The notes beneath the pieces are model-generated. The model saw only the letters and a program-made list of their open reading frames with translations. It did no database searches and was not told the origin of the DNA. From NCBI GenBank assembly GCA_009823505.1, contig VZQC01013731.1:3133389-3197388 (forward strand): a DNA stretch of 64,000 bases, written 5' to 3'. A program made the position numbers and the translations under genes. This stretch comes from Rhizomys pruinosus (lineage: Eukaryota > Chordata > Mammalia > Rodentia > Spalacidae). Within the stretch, counting starts at the first letter, position 1. Each line of letters opens with the position of its first letter. Shown piece after piece: positions 53,214 through 64,000 of the stretch.

Positions 53214-54924
53214 GTGAGTGATTTCAGGAAGGTCCACAGGAGGAGGGAGAGAGAAGCGCTGTGACACTGAAGACAGAGAAACAGAACCTTAGACCAGAGT
53301 TGAGATCTTGACACCCTATAGCAAGGCCATCTTCCCCAGAAGGCCTTTCCCCAAAGGCTCCAGAGCTTCAGTTAGCAGAGGCCAGAATCACACATACACT
53401 GCACCGCCCGTGTGGCTTGTTCACACCCTTTGTTTCCTCCCTTCCCTCCTTTCATATCACAGATGGTGGGGGCAGGGGTCCTTGAGGGATTTTCGCCTAG
53501 GCCAGTGCCCTTCATCTGGGGAGCATGCATCTCCAGCCTCCTCAGTTGCCTGTCCACCCTGGGCTACCTCCCAAGCCGCTCTAGCTGCTCTGGCTCCCCA
53601 GCAGTCAGTAGAAACAGTGCATTACTTCTTGGGAGAATGAATTGTCTATACAATAAGATAGTACTGGGAAAAAGACAGTGAGATTAGAGGCAGCCGCATA
53701 CATTAAAATTCAAACTAAAATCCCAGCCATGGAAGGAAACTAATAGAAGAAGAAAATATATCAAAAAAAGAAGAGCTGTCTCATCACTCACCTGTGCTGA
53801 AGTATCCAATTTTAGCCACATTCAATAGCACTGTCATTCATCTTCCCTTGGTGTTATTGTGATTTAAATCCAGGCTCTATAAAAGAGAGCAGTTCTTTTA
53901 AAATGATTGAGAGGGAATAAGGGCAAATTCAGTGTTTAGAAAAAGCTTATGACATCACAATATTATACTTTACTGATGGAGGCAATATTTCATGGTTTAG
54001 GATGAAAAACTAATAATTTTCTATTTGGTGTGAGTCACCACATCATTATAAAAGAGAAAAATAAGTAGTTTTGTACATTCCCAATCTTGTTCAGGAAGAC
54101 ATTGTGGTTTAAGTATAATGCCTCTGATATATAGTATTTAAGTATTAGTCTGACTACATATTAATTATGTGTGTTTTTTGATGTGAGCTGTTTTAATGTA
54201 TGATAGAAATTAAATCATGCTGCTTGGACTTGAAGAGATGAACACATGAGTAGCAAAATGTTTTTTGCTGAAATTAGGCTGTTTTTGGTGATTAGGGGTT
54301 TTGTTCAACATCAAAGCTTGTGTCTATATAAAAGACCACAGACCCCAGCAGAAAAAAGGGGGGCTGACCAGTTATGACAGTGTTCTTAGTGCCAGCAAGC
54401 TCTCCAGAACGGAGCAGGCCCCTGTAGTGCTCCGCCTCAGCAGAGCAGACCCATCTAACCCCCAAGGACAGAGACCTGGAACAGAGCCCAGAGCTCTTTG
54501 AAGAGTGATTCACTGAAGCTAAAAAAAAAAAAAATGGTGAGGCCTGGGGGGAGACCCTTGGCATTGCCTTCAGTCACCCGAAGTGCTCCTTGGATATTTT
54601 AAGTTAAGTTCTTCCCTCAGCTTGAGGACCCTCTTTCAGCCTTCTTGTGACAAGTAGAGATGAGACTCTGGAAGACCATGGGTTTAGAGGAGACAAGGGC
54701 CCTACCCAGCTCAGCAGTGACAAGAGAACAATCACAGCACAAGATTCTTATGATTCTTGCACTAGGAATCTGTAAGGATGGAGCGTACATTATAGAACTG
54801 GACGTAAACGCCACTGAGCATCAGTAGACCGGAGTAGACCCAAGCTGTCCTGGCCCTCCCACTGCCCTCTATGCCAGCCTTGGGGTTGGAGCCTGAGCCC
54901 TGACACTGTTCTGTCTCCCCATAG
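53214..54924 (+). other. RANBP17 intron (1.7 kb), repeat-poor
   Basis: GT-AG intron without SINEs. Frames in it are uninformative. Confidence 0.7.
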
Positions 54925-55052
54925 CATTTCAGCGAACTAAGAGCAAGACTGATAAATAGCCAGCCTCCTCCCAAGCAGGAGGTCCTTGCCCAGTGCTTCA
55001 GGAATTTGATGGAAGGAGTGGAGCAGAACCTGTCTGTCAAGAACAGAGACAG
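54925..55052 (+). CDS. RANBP17: RANBP17 coding exon (penultimate)
   Basis: This 128-nt exon has acceptor ctgtctccccatag and donor ag|gtgagc. It starts in phase 0 and leaves two bases of a split Arg codon. It encodes [20 protein letters not shown], then a [11 protein letters not shown] helix and NLSVKNRDR. The NSQP..KQ and NLMEG motifs are shared with exportin-7, while [11 protein letters not shown] resembles RANBP17 more than XPO7. The intron before it is 1.7 kb and the one after it 3.0 kb. Confidence 0.95.
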
Positions 55053-55389
55053 GTGAGCATTGCCTGGTCGGGCTTCTCATTCCAGGTTTGTCGGAAATAA
55101 TTGGACTGTGCTTAGCATAGCTCACAGACTGCTGTAACTTTTCAGTTATATGTTATGATCCTAAACCAAGGTCAGTTCCAGTCACTATATTGTACTGGGT
55201 ATTTGCAAAATGCTGGCTAGGCACTATACAAGAGTACAGAGATTAATAAAATACAGCCTTTGCCCTTAAGCAGTTTATAATCTAACTGGAGAGAGGTGAA
55301 AAATAACTGTAATTGGAAAGATCAAAAGAAGGAAAGCTCACATCAGCCATGGAGATGAGGAAAGGCTTCCTGGCATTTGAACAAGCACA

Positions 55390-55535
55390 GGCCTTGAGGG
55401 CAGACAGATCCCAATTAAATTTTATCCCTGCCTCTGTGTGCTGTATGACAGAAAAGCAGTTAACTCCTCTACTGGGTTTCTTCAGCAGTAAAATGGAGCC
55501 AGTGATCAAATTGATTATGATGTTTAAATAACAGG
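55390..55535 (+). repeat. MIR-like remnant in the last intron
   Basis: gggcagacagatcccaatt, tgctgtatgacagaaaagcagt, cagtaaaatggagccagtgat. Confidence 0.65.
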
Positions 55536-55694
55536 ATGCAGTAAAGCATTGTACATGGGCAGGTGACCTGTTATGTACTAGTTTCTTCCTCTGCCTGTCC
55601 TTTAAAAAGAGTGGCTGGCAGCACTGGCCAGTGAGAGCTAACAAAGAGGAACAAAACTCTTTATAGGGCCTGAGTCCCATTCATTCATTTCATT

Positions 55695-55866
55695 TAGCTT
55701 TTTTGTTGTTTGGTTTCTTTTGGTCTTTATGAGACAGGATTTCCCTCTAGCCCCAGCTGGCCTGGAACTCGATATATAGACCAGGCTGGCCTTGAACTCA
55801 AAGAGCTCTGCCTACCTCTGCCTCCCAAGGGCTGGGATTAAAGGTGAGCACCACCACCCCTGGCTT
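55695..55866 (-). mobile_element. B1 SINE in the last intron
   Basis: ttttggtctttatgagacag to ccaccacccctggctt; ttcatttagttt-like flanks. Confidence 0.9.
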
Positions 55867-55889
55867 CACATTCATTTAGTTTGTAAAAC

Positions 55890-55995
55890 CTGATTGAGGT
55901 TCTGTTGTGTGCAAGCACTGAGAACCTGCACAATTCCTGTCCTCATGGAACTTACATCCTAGTGGAGAATACAGCTAATAATCAATGATAAGAAA
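55890..55995. repeat. L2-like remnant
   Basis: cctgtcctcatggaacttac and atcctagtggagaatacag. Confidence 0.55.
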
Positions 55996-56324
55996 AAAAA
56001 CGTGTTGGGGGGGCACTTATCTTCCATTAGTGCAGTAGAATTCAAACACTAGCATTTATAGTATATACTGCCAGTCACCCAGTCTGCAGTGTATCCCAGA
56101 GTTACCAGCCTAGGCTGTTGTAACACAAGGCCAGGTCAGCTGGGGTATGCAGGCACATTCCCTTGTCTGTTCATTTCACTCAAATCTCTCAGGCAGAAAG
56201 AGACAACCTTAGATGCTGGAAAAAGTGATTTGGTATGCAGGGAAAGCCCAAGAAACTTGTGTAGCACTTCTAACCTGCTTGGGGAAAGGTTCACAGCAGC
56301 CCTCCTAGTTTGATGAGAGTAAGA

Positions 56325-56560
56325 GCCAGCAAGGACTAACGGTTTCCCTTGTGTTCAGCACTGTAGAATTCTTTTAGGCATTGTCTCATGGACTGAACAA
56401 GTTTCACTCCTGCATTCCCTTAAGACATTATTTATATTAGGTATCAAGACAGAAAGTTAACTATTCATCCAGGCTGCCTAGCCAATAGTGGTAGAGCCAA
56501 AATTTGAACTCAGGTGGTTTAACCCAGTGCCCTTACCCCTTTTCTTCTTGCTTTTGTTTT
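56325..56560 (-). repeat. MIR-like remnant
   Basis: gtggtagagccaaaatttga and actcaggtggtttaaccca. Confidence 0.55.
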
Positions 56561-56634
56561 CTTTTTAAGGGTCTCATGTAGCCCAGGCTGGCTTTAAAAT
56601 CATTATGTAGCCAATTATAACTTTTATTACTATG

Positions 56635-56925
56635 ACTACATTTCATGGGGGTTGGGGGAACAACTTGGAAGGAATTGTTTCTCTCCTTCCACCATGTAGG
56701 TCTCAGATCTTATTTACTCAGGTCATCACACTTAGCAACAAGTACCTTAATCTGCCTACCCATCTCACCAGCCTCTAAGCATAAACTTTTAAACTTATGA
56801 TCCTCTCACCTCTACTCCGCAGGTGCTGGAATTACTTCCAGTTTATATGGTGCTAGGAATCAAACTAAAGACTTCATGCATACTAGGCAAGCACTTTACC
56901 AACCAAGCTACATCCACAGGGCACC
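56635..56925 (-). repeat. Decayed B3- and ID-type SINE pieces
   Basis: ctccttccaccatgtaggtctc and cacccatctcaccagcct (56690-56775), then ggaatcaaactaaagacttc and gcaagcactttaccaac (56850-56910). Confidence 0.5.
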
Positions 56926-56930
56926 CCCAC

Positions 56931-56935
<5 letters not shown>

Positions 56936-56982
<47 letters not shown>
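56936..56982. repeat. (GT)n microsatellite
   Basis: About 23 GT units in the last intron. Confidence 0.97.
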
Positions 56983-56984
<2 letters not shown>

Positions 56985-56986
<2 letters not shown>

Positions 56987-57112
56987 GATCTGGTCTCACT
57001 TTGTAGCCTTGGCTTGCCTGGAACTCACTAGAGTAGAGTAGACTGACCTCCAACTCACAGAGATCCACCTGCCTCTTCCTCATAAATGCTGGGATTAAAG
57101 GTATGTACTACC
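56985..57112 (-). mobile_element. B1 SINE, diverged
   Basis: gatctggtctcactttgtag to tgggattaaaggtatgtac. A second, more decayed reverse B1-like piece follows at 57120-57230. Confidence 0.75.
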
Positions 57113-57389
57113 TTATCTGCTTCTTAACTTTTAAGGTAGAGTTTCACTCCATAGTGTGGACTAGCCTCAAACTCATGATTTACCTACCTCACAGCCTAAG
57201 TGCTGGAATAAGACATGACCCCCACCACATCTCATTGCCGCATTTTTTTCAATCACCAAATTCAGTTTAGCTGATAATATTTGTGACTTGTGATGATTAA
57301 ACTAGTCATGTGTAAACTCTACCCAGTATCTGGAACGCAAAGTGGTTGGGCTTTTTTTTTTTACCATTTATATATAATTTGATTTTTTT

Positions 57390-57618
57390 AATTTATTTAT
57401 TTTATTTTTTTATTTTCATGCGTATGAATGTACTGTCTGCATGTAGGTTGGTGCACCCATGTCGTGCAATGCCACAAAGGTCAAAAGAGGGCATCGGATT
57501 CCCCTGGAACTGGAGTTAAAGACAGTTCTTAGCCGCCATGTGGGTGCTGGGAATCGTACCCGGGTCCTCTGCAAGAGCATTCGGTGCTCTTAACCACTGA
57601 GCCATTTCTCCAGCCCCA
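57390..57618 (-). mobile_element. B2 SINE
   Basis: gcgtatgaatgtactgtctgc to ccatttctccagcccc; flanks atataatttgattttt and cataatttgactttt. Confidence 0.93.
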
Positions 57619-57624
57619 TAATTT

Positions 57625-57812
57625 GACTTTTAAAAATGTTTTAGTGGCAAGTAAGAGGGCACAGCAGGCATGGAAACTTGCCACCACTCCTGACAACTTC
57701 AGTTTGATCCCTGAAACCCATGTAAAAATGGAAGGGGAGAACCAACTCCACACAGTTGTCCTCTAACCTCTACACACATGCTGTGTATTCCATGCCCACA
57801 CACACAAATAAT
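57625..57812 (+). mobile_element. B3-type SINE, decayed
   Basis: tgatccctgaaacccatgtaa, gaaggggagaaccaactccac and gttgtcctctaacctctac match the B3 3' part. Confidence 0.65.
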
Positions 57813-58076
57813 AGTTGATTTTTTTAATGTTGTAAGTAGTTATGACTTCAAATACCCCTCCAGTTCCACAAACATTCAGAGTGGATCTGGCAGTGAGTCT
57901 TGTTTTCCTGGAAGGGATGAGAAGGGTGGCACTGGAAGCAGGATTGGTGGCGGAGGGGATATTTAGCACCCTGGACCCTTCCTTTGGGAAGGGTCTTCTC
58001 CAGGGTCCCAAATCCACAGTGTCCTTTCATCCAGACGTTCACACAGGCTATAATTAACTGCTTCCTCTTTCCACAG

Positions 58077-58173
58077 GTTCACTCAGAACCTCTCTGTCTT
58101 CAGAAGGGATGTAGCAGAGACCCTGCACAGTGATGGTCACACTGAATTTAGCAGCCTGGACATGATGAGCTGA
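58077..58173 (+). CDS. RANBP17: RANBP17 terminal coding exon with stop
   Basis: The acceptor cctctttccacag is followed by one base that completes the split Arg codon, then FTQNLSVFRRDVAETLHSD, a short variable stretch, and SLDMMS followed by TGA at 58171-58173. RFTQNLS.FRR and the final DMMS are family hallmarks. With the other three exons it completes a 162-residue C-terminal part; the human protein is close to 1,090 residues. Coding ends 97 nt into the exon and the same exon continues as the 3' UTR. Confidence 0.95.
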
Positions 58174-58470
58174 CCTGAGTCCTGAGCCTGTGCCTTTGTC
58201 AAGAGACTCTTGAAGGTCTGGGTCCCAGACTGATGGTGGCAAGCCCAGAAGAATGTATTTTTCAAATACGAACAACAAAAGCCCTACATTTTTATAAGTC
58301 TGACCTAATTATAAGAATTTATAATAGTGCACATACAGAGTAAATTCGGTCTTCAAAGCAGAACATGTTTTCAGTCTTTCAGAGATCGTTGTCTGGGTTC
58401 TCATAATACTCTGAAAGGGTAGAGACACAATATTTAACCAAAGATATAATAAACAAGTTTGCACATAGTT
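58174..58470 (+). other. RANBP17: RANBP17 3' UTR
   Basis: Non-coding sequence downstream of the stop, without recognisable SINEs. It runs to the first good poly(A) signal. The cleavage point is inferred, and longer 3' UTR forms are possible. Confidence 0.65.
58448..58453 (+). terminator. RANBP17: Candidate poly(A) signal AATAAA of RANBP17
   Basis: A canonical AATAAA lies 275 nt after the stop. About 20-30 nt downstream is a GT-rich stretch (gttgctgggtgtgc), the usual arrangement for cleavage and polyadenylation. Confidence 0.65.
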
Positions 58471-59558
58471 GCTGGGTGTGCAGTCAAGCTTGTCAATTTG
58501 GTGGAGATGCAGCCTTCAACATGGATCCTGGATTAAAACAAATGCCATTTGAACCTGTTGAATTAGTGGTTTGCTTTTACATCTAGAAAAGGCTGTGTTA
58601 GGGACTCTGGGGCTGTGGGCATTTCGAACAAACCTGGGAGCACTGTAGAACCTCCCCCAGGACTGCACGCAGGCCTCTCTGCCTCAGCAGCATCTGATAA
58701 AGTCGAGAGACAGTAACACAATTAAATGACTTACAAACAACGTTTGCTTTCCACTGGCATAAATCTGAAGTGGTCCAGTCTAGAAGAATTAAGCTCTGCA
58801 ATTACTGCCTGCAGAGAGATTTCTTTAGGACTCTTGCCGCCATAGTAAGAAGTCCTAGGTACACCAACACCTAGTCCTTTTGACTCCATTTACAAAGAGA
58901 AGTTGAAGGTGACTAATGAAGATAGAGTATTTGAAGTTCTGCCTTCTTGGACCATGCAAAACAGTTCAGGTGTTAATGTTGAAGTTTCCGGGGGTAGAAC
59001 TGCCTCCATCTCTCCACACTTTACTACTGTTGTTGGGATAATGACTCAGTCCAAACCCAGAAAATGAAGGCCTTCACATTTTGCAACACCATTACTAAAC
59101 TATTAATTTGAGACTGCCACTATCACTGTGTTTCTGTCTCAATGCTCTGTCTTCATGGCTCACGCTTATGATAAATAGTGTGCCCTTTATTTCTGATAAG
59201 ACACAAAAGCTTGGCCTTACTGTTGAGAAAGAAAGAAACCCACAGACTCCATAATCTCATTTCTCAGACAAGTGTTTTCTCAAACCTTTCTTGATAGTCA
59301 AGTTTTGCAACAGGCTTGTCATATAAAAAGCAGAGTCACCCAAGCTTATCTCAAAGTACTTGTCTGCCATGTGCGAAGGAAACCAGGGAAGCTGTGTTAT
59401 GGAAGGGACTACTTGTGGTATTTAATGGATAGATAAGTCTGAGCCTTCTACATTTCATTAGGGAATAGTTTTCCTGGAGAGAGCAAATCCCGAACTTTGA
59501 AATATCAGCTGTTTCAAATGAGTTTGATAAGAATTTCTATTTGTTTTGCAGGTTGTTG
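58471..59558. other. Intergenic sequence downstream of RANBP17, repeat-free
   Basis: No SINE or exon recognised. Could include a longer 3' UTR or TLX3-flanking regulatory sequence. Confidence 0.45.
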
Positions 59559-59559
59559 G

Positions 59560-59698
59560 GTTGTCTTGTTTTAATTTCTTTGGTTTTGGTTTTTCAAGAC
59601 AGGCCCCCAGGCCCAGGCTGGCCTGAAAGTCACTGATCCTCCTGCCTCAACCTCCTAAGTAAGAGATTACAGGTATGAGCCACAATGCCTGGCTTCTG
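59560..59698 (-). mobile_element. Older B1/pB1-type SINE
   Basis: ttttcaagacaggcccccagg, gcctcaacctcctaag and gagccacaatgcctggct. Confidence 0.75.
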
Positions 59699-60079
59699 CA
59701 ATTTCTATTTCTTGGGGGCTTATAATTGTACTCATCCCACAAAAAAAAAAAAAATGTGAAGGGCTGTTTTATTTACAAAAGTCAAAGCTCTAAAACCACT
59801 ATAACATTTGCATTAAAATGTTCAGAAGAAAATGACAGTGTACTCACTTCTCTTTGCCACCCTGCCAGTGATCACCTGGGAGTTTCACTGCAGCTGAAGA
59901 AGGCTCCATCAGACTTGGCCATGAAGAGCTGCTTTCTGAGGACAGATCAGCCAGTCCCCTTGTAGTCTCAGCAAGGCCTGCTTGAGTGCTTGACTTGCAG
60001 AGTGCACAGTGGGCAGCCAGTCTAGGCTAGAGAAGACAGCTGGCAAACATGGCACCACTGTGCTCTTACCCATGCTTTC

Positions 60080-60195
60080 TCCCTTAGTCTACGCAGCCCT
60101 GTGAAGGTAGGCAGCATTAATCCCCACTGTGCACATGAGGAAACAGGACTCAATGATGGTTTATAGCTGATAACTCATATAGGTAGAACCTAAAC
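60080..60195 (-). repeat. MIR-like remnant
   Basis: ttaatccccactgtgcacatg and aggaaacaggactcaatg. Confidence 0.5.
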
Positions 60196-60334
60196 TAACC
60201 AAGTCCATCTCAAAGGAATTCTTGGCCTTTTCTAGTGGTAAATGGAGTTGTTAATATTTAGATTCATCTCCACTTCTTTCTGAGAACTCTATTATTGCAA
60301 AGAATTACCTCCCCCAAATTTTAGTAGCTTCCAG

Positions 60335-60420
60335 ACCAGAGATGAAGCTCAGTGTTAGAACATTCACCTAGCACACATGAGGCTCTGGGTTTTAGCTCCA
60401 GCATTGAAAAAGAAAAAATA
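60335..60420 (+). mobile_element. ID-type SINE, decayed
   Basis: gagatgaagctcagtgttag, acctagcacacatgaggctc and tagctccagcattgaaaaag. Confidence 0.65.
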
Positions 60421-61968
60421 AACTGTAGTGGCTTAAAATAATATTTATTAGCTCACAATTCATGTAGGGGAGAAGTCTGTGGCTGGGTGCCTTAGCTCAG
60501 GGGCTCTCACAGGCTACATTCACTGTGGTTGGCTAGAGCTGTGACTATCTCAAGGCTCAAGTCAGGAAAGACCTGCACCTAAGCTCACTTGTTGTTAGCA
60601 GGAGTCAGAGTCCCATAGTTTTGCCAAATGAACCTCTTCACAGAGCAGCTCACCACATAGCATCTTGTGTGAAAGAGCCTCTGAACATGACAATCTGGAC
60701 AGCATAATCTTCAGTAACATAAGTTCTGCAGGGACATCTAATCATGGTCTGGGTTCTCTTCGGTAGACGGAAATCATTTGTCCTCTCTCCCACCCTGGAA
60801 GGATCACACCAAGGTTGAGTGTAATAAGGCAGAAACTGTCGGAAGCCGTATTCAGAGCTTTCTGCCATAGCTTACCTGGCCTTGCTAGGCAGGTTGAATT
60901 TGCCACAACTTTCTCTCTTGAAACTAGAAGTTTTCAAATCTTGATTTTCCTGAAGGAAAAGGTTTCATTGTGAGCTTTGCCTCAGAGAGGAAAAGGAAGT
61001 GGGGAGCTGAGTCCTCGAGGCTCACCTTCATCCCCACAGATATGAACCTCATTTAGAACTATGCTTCAACCAACCCAAACCTTGGTGGGGATCAGTGGGG
61101 ACCTGCAGATTAAAACAAGCATATAGGGACACTCAGAAAACCCATGAAGGGGACAACTAGTACAACTATTCCAAGTAGTTCAGCAACAGGAAGAAGCAGT
61201 GCTAGCAGCTCCATGGGGCCTGTCACTTGGTAAACGTGGGAATATGGGCCACATTTGCACACATCACCCTTCTAGGGTATTCTAGTGTACAAACTGATAC
61301 TCATAGTGTGGGCTGTATGTCAAGCTGGCTGCTTCCGCCACTTAAGCCACTGCTCAAGAAATGGTCTACAGGTATCCTAACTTCCTTCCCACATTGACTT
61401 AGAAGCAGACCGAGAAAGCCTTATCCTGCTGAAATGGTTTTGATGTTCATTTCTATCCTTCAGCCTCTAGGGCAGGAAATCAAGGAGCATAAGGCCCCTT
61501 CACTGTGTATAATGATCTGAACAGCCCAGAAAAGTCCTCTTGGCTCCCTGGACCCCCTTCCATGGGCTGAACAACATACACATACCTTGGGTCATGGTAG
61601 TGGAGGCTCCTGCAGAGTGCAGAACTGGACTGGTTTATACCTGTTAGCTGAGATTGTTGACCAGATTAGCTAAGTGCTGTCAAAGCTGAGTGTGAGAGCA
61701 GTGTGAAGGAAATTGAGAAAAGTGAGACCTGTCCAGACATAGCCAGACTGGCACTTTGGAGGACAAAGCATTTGAGAGCAGTCCATTCCTTGTGACACCC
61801 CAGAATCAAGCCACTGCAAAGAAGGGTGGACCTGAGGGTATGGCTCAGAGCACCTCAACACCACTCTCAGTGAGAACAGAGAACTAGAGTAGAGAGGAAG
61901 TTTCAAGAGCAGCAATCTGTAATATATTGAATTCCTGCTAGGCCTTGCTCCCCAATAAGAATGTTAAG
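60421..61968. other. Intergenic sequence, possibly with an ancient repeat
   Basis: 60470-60610 (ggctctcacaggctacattc, caaggctcaagtcaggaaag) resembles old mammalian repeats but was not assigned. No exon recognised. Confidence 0.4.
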
Positions 61969-61971
61969 TAT

Positions 61972-62112
61972 TGCTGGGCATGGTGGCACATACTTTTAAT
62001 CCCAGTACTCCTGGTGTAGAAGCAGGTACATCTCTTGAGTTGGAGGCCAGCCTGATGTCTGGTGTACATGGTGAGTTCCAGGTATCTCCAAAAACAAGAA
62101 CAACAATAAAAA
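61972..62112 (+). mobile_element. B1-type SINE, diverged
   Basis: tgctgggcatggtggcacat to gagttccaggtatctcc. Confidence 0.75.
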
Positions 62113-62121
62113 GAATATCAA

Positions 62122-62205
62122 GTATTCCCCATTTTAAAGGTGAGAAAACAGACAAAAGATTGGCCCAAAGCCACATGGCTAGAGCCTCCCCCATCTAGTT
62201 CCAGA
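62122..62205 (-). repeat. MIR-like remnant
   Basis: ttccccattttaaaggtgag and gcccaaagccacatggctag. Confidence 0.55.
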
Positions 62206-63488
62206 GTTAAAATGGGGGTGAGAGTAAGGGAAAGTAGGATTCATCATTCACGAAGCCAAGAGACAGCCCAGTTCTAGCCCTTCCCAGCAGCAGCATGCTG
62301 TTGGGCAAGGACCTCATTTTCCTAAGCCAGTTGTGCTTGAAGCCTCATGTCCTGTGATGGGGCCTCAAGGAGCACCCACCTCTTGGGGCCTCTTCCCTCT
62401 TCTACTTGGCCCCTTTCAGACCTCAGAGTTTCCATTCAGGGAAGGACAAGCCAGGAATCAAAGTCAGATCTTCCTTACTCTACTTGTATTTTTTTTTCTA
62501 CTTAATCCTTAGAGCTGACTCAAGAGATGTGGGCCTAGTACTCTTTGGGTTCCCAAAGCCATGAGACTAGATGCTTCCAAAGAAAAAGGAAGTCTACCTG
62601 GACACTGTTGTGTCTTCGGGTTCCATCACTGATTCATCCTCCTACTGAACTTTATAAAATCGTTCTTGAGAGTTTTTAATGTTTTATTGAGGTGCAAGTT
62701 TACGATGACAGCAAACCTTTCCAACTACAGCAAGAGTAACCTGCCTCCTTGGCATATTAAAAAATAATGTTAGTGTCGGTTTTTACATCCCACAGTTTGG
62801 ATTGCTGATAAGAGCGCTTCCCTGACAAGATTCTTTTTGAGGTTTACAGAAAGCGTAATAAAATATGTAAGTTACATTTCCACAAACAAAAGCTATAACA
62901 TAAGTTATTTATAAGCGTGAGATACAAGCAGTATCATGATAAATAAACCATAAAGGGTACCTGCAACATCTATCTTAATGTGATTTGCCCAACAAAAGGG
63001 TTGAAAGGAAGTCAAATTCAGTAGAGAAATCTGTCAGGAAAGGAAGAAAGTTGGAGTGCACAAAGTGGAAAAAATGGCTGGTGGGTGAGTGAAGGAATGA
63101 GTGTGAGATAGGACTTGAAGTTCCCTGACAAGGCTGCAGCACGTGCCCGCCACAGGGACCCCACAGCCTGCCACCTGCACTTGGTTAGAGCTCAGACCCC
63201 TCAGCACCCACCAGCCCCCATCCCTGGGGAAAGGAATCTGCCCTCCTTCCCTCCTGCTTTGTGGTCTCTTGCTACTACCAACTTCAGGCTCAGCCCCCAC
63301 AAGGCCAGGCCTTGAGGTGAACCAAGCACAAAGATCCTGGGAGTCATCTACTCCTTTTCTCAGACTCCATCACTGAGTCACTGAATGAGGCCTAGTCTCA
63401 GCCCTCACAGAGCTGGTAGGCAGTAGTCAGAAGCAGCACAGCCCAGGAGGACAGTCAACAGGGATAAGGGAGGTCTGGGGGCCAGGAG
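62206..63488. other. Intergenic sequence without recognised repeats
   Basis: Nothing coding supported. Two AATAAA-containing AT-rich stretches near 62850-62950. Confidence 0.45.
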
Positions 63489-63489
63489 T

Positions 63490-64000
63490 GCTCTGGAGGA
63501 TGGAGAGAGGGTGAGAGCTGATCTGGGAGGATGGAGAGAGGGTGAGAGCTGATCTGGAGGATGGGGAGAGGGTGAGAGCTGATCTGGGAGGATGGAGAGA
63601 GGGTGAGAACTGATCTGGGAGGATGGGGAGAGGGTGAGAGCTGATCTGGGAGGATGGGGAGAGGGTGAGAGCTGATCTGGGAGGATGGGGAGAGGGTGAG
63701 AGCTGATCTGGGAGGATGGAGAGAGGGTGAGAACTGATCTGGGAGGATGGGGAGAGGGTGAGAGCTGATCTGGGAGGATGGGGAGAGGGTGAGAACTGAT
63801 CTGGGAGGATGGGGAGAGGGTGAGAGCTCATCTGGGAGGATGGGGAGAGGGTGAGAGCTCATCTGGAGGATGGGGAGAGGGTGAGAGCTCATCTGGAGGA
63901 TGGGGAGAGGGTGAGAGCTGATCTGAGAGGATGGGGAGAGGGTGAGAGCTGATCTGGGAGGATGGGGAGAGGGTGAGAGCTGATCTGGGAGGATGGAGAG
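63490..64000. repeat. Minisatellite, 31-bp unit, runs off the window
   Basis: At least 16 tandem copies of a purine-rich unit (gatctgggaggatgg then rgagagggtgagagct). Units vary by a/g in gga/ggg, by gag-ct against gaa-ct, by gctgat against gctcat, and by loss of two g (29-bp form). The Ser/Pro-rich reverse-strand frames across it are repeat artefacts, not genes. Confidence 0.97.

Larger units (their letters stand above)
1..58470 (+). other. RANBP17: RANBP17 gene, 3' part (introns and last four exons)
   Basis: The window carries the 3' end of a multi-exon + strand gene. Four GT-AG exons join in one frame and give a 162-residue carboxy terminus that matches the exportin-7/RANBP17 family, ending in the family's LDMMS-stop. 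Choices that favour RANBP17 over XPO7 include [13 protein letters not shown] and [13 protein letters not shown]. The preceding exon was not found, so bases 1-19779 are treated as intron. The intron lengths are at least 19.8 kb, then 33.2, 1.7 and 3.0 kb. RANBP17 is a large gene in other mammals and sits upstream of TLX3 and NPM1. The introns are packed with SINEs, L1 and ERV sequence. The 3' limit is set by the poly(A) signal and is approximate. Confidence 0.9.

Noticed and set aside
54292..54564. 90-codon minus-strand frame in the 1.7-kb intron
   Set aside because: Intronic, antisense, low-complexity Ser/Phe-rich and without family resemblance.
58471..63488. TLX3 exon or promoter CpG island
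   Set aside because: No homeodomain coding sequence and no CpG-dense block found; TLX3 would lie beyond the window if synteny holds.
63427..63892. Two long reverse-strand open frames rich in Ser/Pro
   Set aside because: They are translations of the 31-bp minisatellite; a near-multiple of three and lack of stops in the unit keep them open.

Overview
This is nuclear DNA from a rodent, most likely a muroid or close relative. The clade-specific evidence is dozens of B1 (7SL-derived) and B2 (tRNA-derived) SINEs, B4/ID composites, an IAP-like endogenous retrovirus with a tRNA-Phe primer-binding site, and L1 remnants. Older mammal-wide repeats (MIR, L2, MaLR-like LTRs) form the background. Species cannot be fixed from the sequence. 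Most B1 copies are little diverged and still have clean target-site duplications (TSDs), so SINE activity was recent.

The only protein-coding gene I can support is the 3' end of RANBP17 (Ran-binding protein 17, an importin-beta/exportin-7-like karyopherin) on the + strand. Four exons join in frame, 19780-19946, 53115-53213, 54925-55052 and 58077-58173, and encode the last 162 residues and the stop. A 3' UTR follows, with a poly(A) signal at 58448. All introns are GT-AG, and one is 33 kb long. In other mammals TLX3 lies a few kilobases downstream of RANBP17. No TLX3 exon is visible here, so the last 5.5 kb is probably the RANBP17-TLX3 intergenic interval. It ends in a 31-bp minisatellite.

Layout. 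1-9.8 kb: L1 debris, including an ORF2 fragment beside a 930-bp assembly gap and a 4-kb L1 with a 5' inversion, riddled with B1 insertions. 9.8-11.2 kb: a SINE pile-up. 11.2-19.8 kb: intron with SINEs, MIR/L2 and a G-rich pentanucleotide tract. 19.8-53.1 kb: the long intron, with repeat-poor stretches at 22.9-24.3 and 31.2-34.0 kb, an internally deleted IAP-like provirus at 36.1-37.85 kb, two MaLR-like LTRs, 5'-truncated L1 3'-UTR insertions and many SINEs. 53.1-58.5 kb: the last exons. 58.5-64 kb: intergenic.

No gene cluster or novel molecular system is present. The most unusual signal is structural. Several SINEs are interrupted by inverted copies of nearby sequence. The best case is a 297-bp insert in a B1, identical by eye to the reverse complement of sequence 2.3 kb away. 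Three B2-B1 fused SINEs also share essentially the same junction and are each flanked by TSD-like repeats, which suggests a dimeric SINE family. One stretch at 43.4-44.2 kb looks retroposed but was not identified. Repeat boundaries are by eye, usually within about 10 bp.
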